Notes under the pieces: generated by a model | Told to the model about the DNA's origin: nothing | Databases searched by the model: none | Seen by the model: the letters and a program-made list of their open reading frames with translations, nothing else | Translations under genes and position numbers: made by a program | In this document: in pieces, positions 37,501-50,300 of the stretch | Numbering within the stretch: position 1 is the stretch's first letter | Layout of the letters: the number at the start of each line of letters is the position of its first letter | Assembly (NCBI GenBank): GCA_021613535.1 | Contig: CP075495.1 | Coordinates: 7,998,001 to 8,062,000, forward strand | DNA: 64,000 nucleotides | Reading direction: 5' to 3' | DNA from: Adineta vaga | Taxonomy: Eukaryota > Rotifera

Positions 37501-37852
37501 ACAAAAAAAGAAGAAAATTATCGAACAACAAAAACATTTTAATTCACCATCAGATCATCACCATCAGCAACAAGTTACAGCACCACGTTATGCATCATCG
37601 GAAATGTTAAGTAGTATACATAGTGGACAATTCAATGGTAATAAAAGTCAATCACAAGCATTGATTACACCATCATCTCCATCAGCTATTGTTTATAAGA
37701 ATATCGATGCAATGATAGGAAATGAACCTAGTCAAAATTTGAATGATGATGATGAAAATCAATCACATCAACAAGAACAAGAACAGCAAATCGAACCTCA
37801 AAATGTAATAGAGAATAAAATGACAGATATACAAGCAACAACTGAATGTTAA
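34591..37852 (+). CDS. Leucine-rich-repeat single-pass transmembrane protein
   Basis: Two main exons, 34591-36047 and 36817-37852, are joined in frame by a 769-nt intron. The N-terminus has a signal/anchor segment (LLLGLLFLLFPTNISSSINF) and a cysteine pair region (CELLKLSRDCHCQ, RLRCRQ) like an LRR N-cap. Degenerate repeats follow, then clear LRRs around 35.58-35.98 kb (LTNLSLANNSIEILTWKHF, LYELDLSYNRLEKLSNHTF). The second exon starts with FDLSDVAFCLLSH and YACSCNVHYLYH, resembling an LRR C-cap, then a Thr stalk, a helix (TVLGTLVAITVAAIILVILW), a basic stop-transfer and a Gln/Asp-rich cytoplasmic tail. A 57-nt in-frame segment (37297-37353) may be spliced out. It is probably a cell-surface recognition or adhesion protein; no orthologue recognised. 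Confidence 0.8.
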
Positions 37853-40494
37853 CATTTTAGAGTGAATGTATTGTATTCATTTTTTTCTTCTTCTTTTCTT
37901 TGTGTCTGCGTGTGCTTTTCTTTTCATTTTAAATAAAACTTGATTAATAAATAATCTAGAACAATTTCATATTCGTTCCGATTTGAGAAAACAAAGTATA
38001 TGATAATTTTTCTTATTACAATCAAAGATATCGAATATCATACGTTTTCAAACAAGAAAAATGAATAGTAGGATTAAGTTTTCAACTTAACCTTCATACT
38101 ATGAAGTATGATGACATTGATTGATAAGTGACTCTATTAGCATAAGTGTATGTCGAAATAAATCCATAGATCGTATTTTAAATAATTAGTCAATGTTTTA
38201 TCTTTCAACATGGTTACTTTCTAATTAAAATAAATTACTTAATACTTTTTCAAGGGCGTTTATTACTCCCTAAGAAAAGAAAAAATTTCAAATTCAATTT
38301 AACATTTAATAATCAAAAGCAATGACCGAAATATTGCACGCAATGTTATCTGATAGAAATCAAATTGATTTGGTATTAGAGACTAAATTGTTTTTATTCA
38401 ATGATATGAATAAAGTTTTTACATTTCATTTCTTCTTCTTTTGCGAACTAATAAGAAGAAACTAATCAAAAAAATCATACGATCGATTAATACGCATGAA
38501 AGACAAATCAAGTTCATATCTATTTTCTGGTAATATATTCAATTGCCTATACACACAACTGATACCATCGATCGAAAAGATGCAATATTTTGTTATTTGT
38601 TTATTTCACGGATTCACTTTAATGTGTGCATTCATTACTTGTATAATTGATAATGATGAAATTTCGTCTTGTTATTCATACTCTTCTATGACAATGTCGA
38701 AGAAAGAATTGAGTATTATAGATCTATTTACATGATTTTAATTGAATGAGTCTATGTTGATTAGTTCATATAGACATTTGATGATACAATCAAATTTCAT
38801 TATAATGATTATTGAGATTTCTTTTACTCTAGTTCTACTTTCATATGATTGAAAGCACTTTCATCTGATGATAATAGAAAGTTAATCTATTCGTTTCGAA
38901 TCAATTAGTTCGTATGCATATATTATTGTTTGGATTGATCTCTATCGGTAATCTTTCTAGTTTCTCGAACTGATGCTGTCCATTATTTTCTTGTTAATCC
39001 TAAACAAATTGAAATAGATATTGAAGGCAAGAAGAGAGACAACGAGACATTGTCCATTGAGGACAAAATTCTTCATCTTCTCAAGTGTCTTTTAAAATAT
39101 ATATACATAGGAGAACATCTCTATGTACGTATAAGATGGGAGGAAGAGAAGAGAAGAAAAGAGAAATGAAACTATGTGATTCGAATAGTATCATCTTTGT
39201 TCTTACGTGCTTGAAACTCATAGATTTACATTTGTTGTTGATATGTCTAGACAGTAAGTATCTAAGAAAAATAAAAACGTTAGAAAAAAGATAGTTTTTT
39301 CTTTATGAAACAAAATCTTGTTATGGTTTGATATATTTTCCTTTTTATATATGGATATGCTATCCGAATTTCACTTGTTTTTCTTTTTCTATTCGTTTGT
39401 AGGTTTTTTCTATCATGAATATTGATCTTATTTTTCGCTTATTTTTCTTCATAAACTTTATTTTATTCAAACATGATCAATAACAAATCTATTTGAATCA
39501 TATTTCAAAGTGTACAAAAGAGAAAGAGAAAATAAAAAACTGTCGTCAGATCGATATTTGCATCGATACAATAGAATTTTGATTCGTAAATCATGTTTTT
39601 TTTTTCATCATAAATATCTATATTTAAGGAGGCGATATTCAATCGTTTTTTTATTCTGTTCTAGATTTTTTCTTTCTATTAAATATTTCAAATGGCATCA
39701 TATACTGAATTGAATAGAATAACATGTCGACCACTTCCGAAGGTATGATCTACTAGAGAATATGGTGTTTTTGATTAGGAATAAATTGTTAGAGTTCGTT
39801 TGTTATGATTTAATATTGATCTTTTCTTTTTATTTGAAACAGACAAATATGTAACTGATAAATAGACATTTCAGTATTGTCTTATGAAATGAAGATGATA
39901 AAAGAAAGAAATTGAAGTAGATGTTTGAATGTTACAATTCATATGAATGAACATTATGTTCTACTGTTATAAATCTTTAACAGTTATCAGACAAATTATT
40001 TTATTTCAATAAATCATAGAACTAATCGATATGGTATGTATCATACCATTCGTTTGTGCCTTCTGTAGATAAATAAGAAGCGTCAATTGCTTGTATTGTC
40101 AAGGTCGACTGTTCATATATATATATATGTATATGTGTATATCATAGAAAGAAAAAAAAAAAGAAACGTTGACGATCCATCTTTCATCGTTTCTTCAGCT
40201 TGCCTTCATTTCTTCTACGTGTACATGTTGAGCCCTGAGTTGAGAGCAGCAGAGAAGGGTGGAGCGATGGCAAAATCACCGTACGAATATGTGCGCGTGT
40301 CATAAAAGATAACCTTCCACGGTTTTCTCTCTCTCTTTCTGTCTTTTTTTGTGCGCGTGCTCTCTATCATTGTTCTTCTTATGTGTGGTGCACACAAGTA
40401 CCCGAACACGTATTACATACTATATCAAACTGCTCTATCATACAATTGCACACATTAAATAAGTGATGCATGATTTTTTTTGACTATGTTCTAG
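37853..40494. other. Intergenic between the LRR and PTB genes
   Basis: Mostly AT-rich DNA with no supported gene. An ORF at 38496-38735 (79 aa, ATG start) has no recognisable feature. From about 40100 the sequence becomes more complex, with a TA/TG run (40117-40142) and a CT run (about 40325-40340), probably the promoter and 5' exon of the PTB gene. A candidate first coding segment (ATG 40225 or 40267, ending at 40290 before GTGCGC) would join in frame to the exon at 40495. Confidence 0.4.
37932..37937 (+). terminator. Poly(A) signal candidate for the LRR gene
   Basis: An AATAAA hexamer 80 nt after the stop codon. Confidence 0.5.
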
Positions 40495-41319
40495 GCCACA
40501 CCAATTCCGTTATCTACAAGTAAGAAACTTGTTGAACCTTTTAATCGTCTTAAATATCGAGCAAATTTATTTCGCCGAAAAAATTATTCGTCTCAACTAA
40601 ATATTAGTTCTCCTTCTCCTAATTATCGGTCATCTACAGGCCCCGATCATATCGTTTCTTCTCATCAATCATCAAGAGAAAATTCTAATAATAATATTGG
40701 TGTTATTCTTCTAAAACGTTCGAATTCCATGGTATGTCCTCAAAAACATCTACACTCATTATTAAATCAAAATAATAATAATAATAATAATAGCAACAAC
40801 AACAACAATAACGATTATATAAATCAACGTAATTCAATTTGTATTGAATTAGCTGGTTGTTCAACTGACGAGAGTTCAACAGACGATTATCAAGTAATTA
40901 AATCATCATCTTCATCAGCAAATCATTATTGGACTAAGCCAATTTCATCGAAAATGAATGATATTGATCGTGATCAACATGAAATTGTATCATCGACTCA
41001 ACCATTGCCTATTATTGATGAATGTAAAGTTAATCATGATGATGAAATCGAGTCTGAAGATAAAGGTACGAAAAAATTCCATTTGATCATGTCAATCATT
41101 TGATATTCCAGTCAAACTAATAGCTCTACAATTTGTTTCTTTTCTTTTCTTTCGTTCAGTATCATCATTATTACCTAACGAGAATAACAACAGTGAACAG
41201 GCATCTGTCATCCTTCCATCAACGATGAATGTTATTAGAAGAGAAAAAGACGATGAAGAAAAACAACAAGAACCAATATCGTCTTCGACTATACCAACAG
41301 CTACTATATCTTCCTCTCA

Positions 41320-41352
<33 letters not shown>

Positions 41353-42873
41353 GTCAGTTATATTACGAGATCATGCTGAAGCAATTCGTATACGTCGTCA
41401 GTGTCATTCAAGTATATCTCTTCTTCAACATCAACAACGGCAACAATCTCTATCTTCACCGTCAGAAGAACCATTCTATGATTGTAAACAACAGCAATCG
41501 CCACAAAAACCCAATAAAACTTTTGATATGTCAATAATGAAAATTTCCACGTGTACAATGACTGGTAAATCATTGAATAATCTTGATGATTGTTTATCAA
41601 CAACATCATCTGAAGAAAAAGGTGTTCAAACAACATTAAATGAATCACTTCATTCTAATTCATGTATTAAACGAGCCATGTCTTCAACTAGTTTATCATC
41701 ATCATCTGCATCAATACAAACAGATTCTCTGGAAAAGAAACCGAAAACACCTATTTTAACACCATCACCACCTTCAACAACAGATGAAACAACATCAACT
41801 AATGGTATTGAAATACCAACACCGTTACCATATAAATGGCCACATGTACATGAACGATTACTTGGTGAACAAGCATGTATTTATTGGGTGAATTACTTAG
41901 GTAAATTATAGATGAAATCTCTGTGAAATTATCAATAACACTTCGACTAAGCTTTAAGTGAAGGTGACAATCAGACCTTTCTTTTTGTTCTTTCGAAAGA
42001 ATATACTATGAGAATTAGAGCAGATTATCACATTATACTACGAATAAATACCTTCGTATTTACATAGCCTTTAAGAAAAAATTCAAATGAATTCATCAAT
42101 TAATTTCACACAAAAATAAACTTTCAATATCTTAGGTTCGACAGCAATTAAAATGTCGCCTGATGGCACAACAGCAATGCCATCTCAAGCTATTGCACGT
42201 TTGAAACAATCAACTCAATATGCACGTGTTTTACCGATTATTGGTCTTAGTATTTCATCGCGTGGTGTTGAATTCTTAAAACATACAAAAGATCGTCTTG
42301 TCATATGTTTTCATGATATAAAATCAATTCATTGTGCATGTCAAGATCCTGATCTACGTTATTTTGCTTATGTTACACGTGAACATCGATTAACGAATGG
42401 AATGCCACATACAAACTCTCAGTCGGCAATTGCATCCACTGTTGATAATAAACAACAATTACCTCCTTCACCATCTCTATCAATAGGTGGAGATTATCAT
42501 CATTATTGTCATGTATTCGTTGTAAAAAGTGAAGCAATGTCAACTGAAGTAAAATCGCTTTTATCTTCTATTTATAGTATTTCTCATTGCTTTTATTTAG
42601 ATTATGTTAACATTTGGTCAAGTATTTGATATAGCATATCGTCTTCATCGTCGCTTGAAATGCAATGGTAAAAAATCTAAAGATACACATTTACCTTTAT
42701 CATCCGTTACTAATAATGAACGTCATCATCCACAACTTGAAGTTATTCGTCTTTCGACTAAGTCTGATACTGCATATAATCATAATCATACTGTTATGTC
42801 ATCATCAACGCATTCACCAGCCATATCTTCATCATCATCGTCATCGGCCGATGATCGAAAAATATTTGTTTGA
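40495..42873 (+). CDS. PTB-domain adaptor related to ANKS1 (5' end uncertain)
   Basis: Exons 40495-41065, 41160-41900, 42136-42548 and 42601-42873 join in frame (666 codons from the first acceptor). The first half is disordered: Asn, Ser and Gln runs plus a KKLVEPFNRLKYRANLFRRK stretch. The PTB domain starts at EQACIYWVNYLGSTAIKM and continues through ARVLPIIGLSISSRGVEF, VICFHDIKSIHCACQDPD, RYFAYVTREHR, HYCHVFVVKSEAMSTE and IMLTFGQVFDIAYRLHRRL. These blocks match the ANKS1A/ANKS1B phosphotyrosine-binding domain best among the PTB families I know. A roughly 35-residue Ser/Pro/Gln insert interrupts the domain before HYCHVF. No ankyrin or SAM domain is present nearby. The start is unresolved: candidate ATGs at 40225/40267 splice in frame. 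Confidence 0.75.
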
Positions 42874-44031
42874 AAAAACAGATTGGATGGTTTTCATTTT
42901 ATTGTATATGCGTGTCTTTCTTTTTTATATATGTATACATACTATCGCCATCATATTCTCTTATTGAGATAAAAAAAATTATAAATTTTAAGAGAATCTT
43001 ATATTATTTGCATTCAAGAATGACAAAATGAAATCATTCTTAATACTGAACTATTATGTTGCTTTTATTATTATTATCATTATTATTATAGATTGATATT
43101 GACTATCTCTTTTTATTACATGTATCAACAGAATGATAACATAACAAAGAACTATCGATTAGTTCAAAATGTTGATAAGCAAAAAACATTTTTCAAGTTG
43201 AATGATGTAACAAGATTAGAAGATAAAAAGAATATATCTGTGATATACAAGGTTCTTGCAGACACGAGAATGTCATTGGTACATAGACGTATGTATCAGA
43301 TTTAGATCAACAAGGAAGTAGACAAGCTAGTTATGTATATTTATTTTTCCAGTTCGGAAGATAGAATAGATATTCACTGTATTGCAGTGTATTAAAATAA
43401 GAACTTTGATAGATATTACAAAATTTCAATGTTGGTTATACTGATCTTATCTTCAAGTAGACAAAATATACGATAGGAAAAAATCGAAAAGATCTTTATA
43501 TCACTGATTTTTTCGTGTACGGCTCAATAACGAAAAAATACTTACAATTCTTTCATTAACTTCACAAGTCAAATTCTCCTTCATTTATTTTCAGTTCTAT
43601 TTAATCTTTGTATGATCAATTCGTTATTATAAATGTAAAATATTCTATTTTATGACTTAAAGATGAAAATGATCAATGAACGATGATAGATCTAATTATT
43701 TCCTTGCCATCTAATCCTAACAAATCTGTTCCTAGTTATCTCATCTTGTCTTTATCAGCTAGTTACAGATAGACACTTCATCAACAGATGGAATTGCGAT
43801 CAGATTGTTTTTCATTGATTATATTTTATTTCAAAGATTTCTTTCCATATTGTGTCTCACGCGCAAGGACATTGACAGTTATTGTTTACTTTAGTGCATC
43901 ATATACACGATATATATTTTGATATTTTCCTATCTCGTTTGAACACATAACATCGAAAGACAATAACAAAACAAAAGAAAGAAAGAAAGAAAGGAAAAAA
44001 ATGAAGTCTGTCTTTATGTTCACATGATGTT
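42874..44031. other. Intergenic, convergent 3' ends of the PTB gene and NCBP1
   Basis: Two genes converge here. The DNA is AT-rich, with ATT/TTA repeats near 43070-43090 and GAAA repeats near 43978-43992. No exon recognised; it should contain both 3' UTRs. Confidence 0.45.
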
Positions 44032-47000
44032 TTAAGCACGTAAAGCACAGAATTGTTGAAATACTTCTAATATTGAAAAATCAATATCCGATGTAAAGAT
44101 TAAGGATTCAAATGTTGAAACATATTGGAACACTTGTTCATAATATATAAGGAATATTTCTTGTAAACGTTCCATGATCCATTTAAGCCATGGTGTAGAA
44201 ACAGGATCTACATTTTTACTTTCACATTCATTCAAAAAATCACTTAATGTCATAATAAAACGTTGAAAAACAATAAGATAAAGTTTTCTAAATAGGAAAA
44301 GAAAAGGGAAATATATATGATATAAAAATAAGGATTTCTAATTTACTTTTGTTGTTCACGCGCATGTGATAAACGTTCTTCAACAATTTCATATTTTTCA
44401 TGTAATTTTGCTGTGGCTTCATCCATGGGTGGATGAGAGATTTGCATTTTATCGCTAGAATCTTGTTGTTCGCCATTATCTTCGTTATTTTCATCATCAT
44501 CGTCATCATCACTTTCTCGACGTCGTTTTAAATTATTTGGTTTTGTCTTTTCTTCCTCGTTAATTGTAGGTACATCTTCATCCATTTTATTTTCTTCGGA
44601 TGTTTTTTCATCTGTAGGTGGTACAACTGGTTCATTGAGTGATATTGTATCTGTACGTACTGATGCACTTGTGACAGATTGAACAGTTGCAGAAATATTT
44701 AATTGACGACGTAAATCTAATAATTCATTATGATGTTTTTCTACTTGTCGATTCATTTTTTCAATGGTCGATGACAAAATTTCCCAAATATAAAAATTCG
44801 TCAGCTCACTACCTAGCTCACTGGAAAATATCCAATTAGCAACTGCAGAACATTCTACAATTTGAGTTTTGACCAATTTATCAACCAAAACAACCATCAT
44901 CTAAAATACAACAATGTTTTTCTTAAATGAAAAGCTCAAGTTCACACTCTCCAATGACTGACCTGTTGATGATTTGGCCAGATTTCATACATTGATTTCA
45001 ATACTTGAATTTGTTGCTCTTCACTTTCAATAAGAATCTTAAATAATTGATGATATTTGGCCAGAGCTGCAAATGAATGTGTAAAAGATTTCGATCCAAC
45101 CCAGAGAAGTGACGATACAAATATATCAATTTGTACCATTGTATAAGTTAATTCATTTGATGATTGATTGGTCGTTGATGTTGATGGTGCAACTACGCTG
45201 GTATCATCTTTTGATGGATTTGGTACTGTATTTAATATACGTAAAAGTTCTTCAGCTGATGCGCGTTCTCGTATTTTTTTAACTAATAATTGAGCATATT
45301 CCGAGCCGAAAACAGGTGCATCATTTTCTTCAAATTTGAATACAGGTGATGGTTTATTTGGTATAAGTTTATAGAATTGTTCAGGAACGAAATCAATGAC
45401 ACGTTGATGAAATGAAAGTCGCATACAACGTTGTAATGTTTCACGAATAAATTTGATTTTTGGTGATTCAGGATTTTCATCTAGACAATCAATCCAATCT
45501 TGCCAAGCCCATGTAAATTGAAAATTTGATAAATGATATGAGAACCATTTGACAAAACGTTCAACACATGAAGTTTTCATAGTAGTCAATCGTTCAAATA
45601 ACATTTCGACAGCTTGAACGAGGACAGGTGGTAATGTTGATGGTTGTAATTTACATAATTCAAGTAAAAGTGAACCATAGAATAATTCTAAATGTGGTGA
45701 ACGTGGTAACATAAATAAATGACCAAATATAACCTAAATAAAACAATAAACAATTTGTGAAAAGTTTTGTCAAATATTTCAATGAATATATCTATTTATT
45801 CTTACCTCAATCATCATATAATTGATTGGAATTTTATTTTTTGATCGAATTTGTGTTAATTGCATTGCACAATCCTTTCTTTCCATATGAAATGTATGTA
45901 AAATATTTGTTATTTCATCTTCAATAAGATATCTTTCAATAGCATGTGCACCAGGTAAAACATAATCTTCAGGTACATCAGTATAATCAAACATACGAAA
46001 GACAATTTTTGGTAATGGATAAATAATTTCACCTCGATGTGCTGGAATAATTATTGTAGGTAGATCATGTACAATAGATGCAGAAATATCACTAAATAAA
46101 GTATCGGCATAAGAATAATATGGTCGAAAAATTTGTGATTCTGCCCATTCATCTTGATTTAAACGTTTTATTTGTGCTAATAAACAATCGAGATATTCTT
46201 CTTGAGGATGTGGTTCAATAGATGTCCAAACTTGAAGAATAGGTACATGAATTTTGGAACGATTATAAATATATTTATCAATTGTGTATAAGAGACGACT
46301 TAATTCTGTATTATGTTTTTCTGAGAGAATTTTACCCGAATATGGTAAAGAAGTTAAAACACATGAAACAAAGAAATCTGTTCGAACTTGTGGAATATTT
46401 GTTTCCGTTGTTGTTTCAATTAATGTATCATATAATGTTAAAACTGATGATGGTGAAAGAAATTTAACATTAATTAAATCCGAAAAAAATCGTACATAAC
46501 GTTGAATAATTTCAAATTTATATAATAATAAACTTTCTTTGAATGCACTTATACATGTATCAAGAAAATCCGAACCAAACGTAATTACAGATGCATGTAA
46601 TAAACCTACTAATGTTGAATAGATTGTTAAACGTTCAGGTACTAATTGTATACATTGATTGAGAAAATCGAAAATCGTTCTTTTATGTTTGGAGAGATCA
46701 TTACACAGTGTTGTACAAAGATCACGTAAAGTTTGTTCAAGTGTTGAATCCAGTTTTTGTCCTAACGTAAGTAATGCAGCTTGTATTTTATCTTCAGTTA
46801 ATTCTTCATCATTAGGACCACCTAATTTACGACGTTTATTAGGGTCATATGAATATTGCTGAGATGTTTGGTTTGGTTGTTGAACATGTCGACGATCACT
46901 ACGATGATGATGGTGATGATGATGATGACGTGATGATGATGAACGTTGACGTTGTTGTGATTTACCATGAGAATCATCATCGTCATCGTCGGAATAACCA

Positions 47001-47047
47001 CCGCCACCAACACCACCGTTACGATTGCGACCACCTTTTGTCGTCAT
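44032..47047 (-). CDS. NCBP1: Nuclear cap-binding protein subunit 1 (CBP80)
   Basis: Four exons (45806-47047, 44963-45733, 44347-44900, 44032-44287) give 940 aa. NCBP1 with NCBP2 binds the mRNA 5' cap in the nucleus. Conserved blocks appear in order: RLTIYSTLVGLLHAS, HVPILQVWTSIEPHPQEEYL, VFRMFDYTDVPEDYVLPGAH (MIF4G region), ELCKLQPSTLPPVLVQAVEM, CVERFVKWFSYHLSNFQFTW, KSFTHSFAALAKYH, QIVECSAVANWIFSSELGSE, LIVFQRFIMTLSDF and the C-terminal EVFQQFCALRA. It is longer than vertebrate CBP80 (790 aa) because of a Gly/Asp/His-rich N-terminus and an acidic linker before the last helices. Start: the ATG at 47047 lies 32 nt after an acceptor (TTTTTCAG), so an in-frame ATG further upstream at 47098 falls in intron or non-retained sequence. 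Confidence 0.96.
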
Positions 47048-47387
47048 TATAGATTTGTTTTGCAAAAAAAAAGGCAAATCTGAAAAATAATTTGTCAAAT
47101 TAAAGAATTCGATTGTATTATTTCTACATGTAGTTTATCTACGTTTTAGATATAAGATGGTTTCAAATATTTTTATATAAATTATGAAATTTCTTAACAG
47201 AACACGATCATTTTATCTCACAGAAACTTAACAAGGAAATATTGTTCATGTATAATGCCTTACGAAATATGACTTCTATTCATGCAATCATATTCTAATT
47301 CTAACGCTCAACATTTCTTGTTCTCAAACAAAAACAACAATTATTTTCATTGACATCTTCCATTTAATTTGAAACAGCACGATACAA
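47048..47387. promoter_or_regulatory. Bidirectional spacer between NCBP1 and the ASXL gene
   Basis: A 340-nt AT-rich spacer between divergent genes. Acceptors face both ways: CAG on the minus strand (47080-47081) before NCBP1 and GAAACAG on the plus strand (47376-47377) before ASXL. No core promoter motif is clear. Confidence 0.45.
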
Positions 47388-50300
47388 ATGCATAAGTGTT
47401 TTAATCATGTTGCTTTCTCTCATCTGATTGGTTTATCGACGCATACGGATGGTATTATTTATTTGTATTGTCTCAAAAAGAAGAAGAATCTAAACAAATT
47501 CAATGAAGCATTTTGTTCGAATGAACAAATCTTCTTAGATGCAATTCAGATGAAAGTAATTAGAAATCATTCGGAAGATAAAACAACATCATCATCATCA
47601 TCAATTTCAATTGATCTACCAAAGAATCTATCATTTGATCACATGAATAATCTTGTACAAGATGGATCGAATAGAAAAATTGTTTCACCAACATATGAAA
47701 TGCAAACAAATGAAAATGAACAAAATAATACGATTGAAACACCGATTAAACCAACACAAGCTGTTCAACAAACACGTACTTTAGCTCAAATACGAGAACA
47801 ACTTGCTTTAAAACGAAAAGGTTTGATTGAATGAATTAGATGATCTTTTTCTATTTGAAATTCGATTGATTTTATTTAGCTTCAGCTCTAGCAGCTTCAA
47901 ACTCCGTTTCAACATCTACAAGTAAGTTAAAACAAAGTTTAAGAAAATAAAATAAATATTTTATTCATTTCAGATAATTCTCCTGGTAGTCCGCTAGTTA
48001 CTAACATTAAAACTGAACCAAAAATATGCAATGATCCTATTCATCGAACTATGTAAGTGATGACTTTATTTCTGTTAAATAGTTTTCAAAAATTCAATGA
48101 AATTTTCATACTTTGTGTAATGGTGGAATGCATCTATTCTATATTTAATCATATCTCGTTATTACAGAATAGATTGAATTGTCACAGATAAAAATAAACA
48201 TCAACAATAACTTTCTCATCGTATAGTTTAGTTTATTTACGTGTAATCAAAGTAATGACAACTTTTATTCGTAGATAGAAGATAAGTTTGAAACACTAAT
48301 ATATATGTAATTTCTTATTCTTTGTCGATATCTTCTCAACTATTCTATGTTTTTATTTTTCATCTACTGAGATTGTGTAATCGACGGTTTCGATCACTAC
48401 GACAAAGTTTTTCGTAGGCAACATTGTGAACTAACGAAATAAATATTAACGTAAAATATCCTTCCTTATTTGGTATCAAAAAAGTTGACTGATGACTGAT
48501 TCTTAGTGAACTAATCTCTCTTTTTTCTTCTTTTGCTAAAGCTTTTTGAAGCAAGACATGTAATCAAAATGAGAGAACATTCAGAAATGAAGTTAGGGAG
48601 ACGTAGATAAAATAATATTGAAAAAAAAAGGTTTTTCTATCTCAACGACAGACCTGCCAATCATATGTTCGAAGGATAAAATCTTACCATTAGTTTTCAT
48701 ATATGAATATCGAAGTGAAACCGTGACTATTAACATTCACCTATGTACATTCATGACTTTTCTTCAGACGTCAATATAATTATTTATCAAATATTGACGT
48801 CAATAAAATACAGAGACAATTCATTAAAAGAAAAAGAATTTAATTTCTTTAGAAGTGAAAATTCTATGTAGACATCATTTTCTTTATCGAAAAGAATTAT
48901 TAATCAATATTTGAAATTCTAGGTCATCTCCGACTATTAGTCAATCAATACTTCCAACTAAAAATCAACAAATAGGATATTCAACATCGAATATAATCTC
49001 ACCTGCATCTTTCTTTACAAATCAATCGTCAACTGATTCTTTTCATGTGGTATGTCTTCTCAACATTTCTTTTCTCTTTCTCACCTCGATAAATATAAAT
49101 ATCAATAACAAAAAGAATTTTTTATTCCTTTTAATCGGCTAGTTTTCTCATACGCCCGCCTTTTTTTGTTATGATTTCCTATTCACTGCGATACCTACCC
49201 TTTCTCTCTTTTACATTTCTATTTCTTGCCGTTTACAGAACAAAAAATTTTCAGTGATTAAAATTATTTCCTTACTTATCGTAATTATTTCACTGCAGTT
49301 ATATATATTATTATCGACAGTACCTCTCTATTTGACCTATATAAAAAGTAGTAAGTCAAAAAATGCTGATGATAATCGCTTTTAATGTGTGTTCGAGAGA
49401 AGAAATAAGGCAAAGTAAAGAAAAATCATTCGTATGAAGGTTTTTTTGACGAGAAGAAGAAGAAGGAGAAAATAAGTCCGACATGGTGCACCGCCAGTCT
49501 CAATACTAGTTCTAGTTGGTCTGGAAAAGAGAGAGAGAAAAAGGAATATAAATACGCAAGTATTTCTTCTTTTGTTTTCAGTTTTAAGATGCATCATAGT
49601 CGTCATTATAATTCTTTTCTCTTGTTATTATTATCACTAACACAAGTAGCTCAAATAATATATTCATTTTCATTATCAACATCACTCGTTTCTTTTTTTT
49701 CTTATCCTATATCTGTGTCATATATCATTTCTTTTTTTCTCAAAGACTTGCTGCTAATCAAAGGAAAAAGAGAAGAAGAAACAAGAGTGAACACTGAACT
49801 TAATCATGAGCCGTATATGTCTCGCATGCTTGTGTCCTCTCGTCATGTTTTGTCGACACCGACGATCTAGCAGCTAAGGGTACACATATATATATATATA
49901 TGTAGTAGAGAAATGTTAAACTGTGTTTAATCGTTACAACAAAAAGACGACGACGACGTCGAACCGACTGACTATCGTATACGCTTCTGACATTGAGAAC
50001 GAACGCAGGAAAAGAAAAGGGAAGATGGGACGAGAAAAGAATGAAGAATAGAAAAAAAAGAGAATAGAACTGAATGTGATTCGAATGAACTCACAATAAA
50101 TAACGAAGCAAAGAAGAAAATTGATGATCGATCGTATGTATGTAGGTTTATTGCACTATGCTTTTTCAAACATATTGAAGACGAAGAAGAATGAGAAGAA
50201 AGAAAACAATAAGATATTGAATCTAAACATTTTCTTGTTTTTTTTCCTTGTAGACTACCGGTCATAATAATAATCATAATCAGCAGCAACAGAACTGCGT

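Noticed and set aside
38496-38735. 79-aa ORF between the LRR and PTB genes
   Set aside because: Cys and hydrophobic residues hint at a membrane peptide, but there is no supporting gene context; chance ORFs of this size are expected.
39724-39742. ATGTCGACCACTTCCGAAG followed by GTATGA as a first exon of the PTB gene
   Set aside because: Joining it to the acceptor at 40493-40494 gives phase 1 and an immediate stop after nine codons.
37855-40490. Search for transposon remnants in gene-poor regions
   Set aside because: No reverse transcriptase, transposase, terminal inverted repeat or long terminal repeat was visible here or at 19.7-24.7 and 30.3-34.5 kb.
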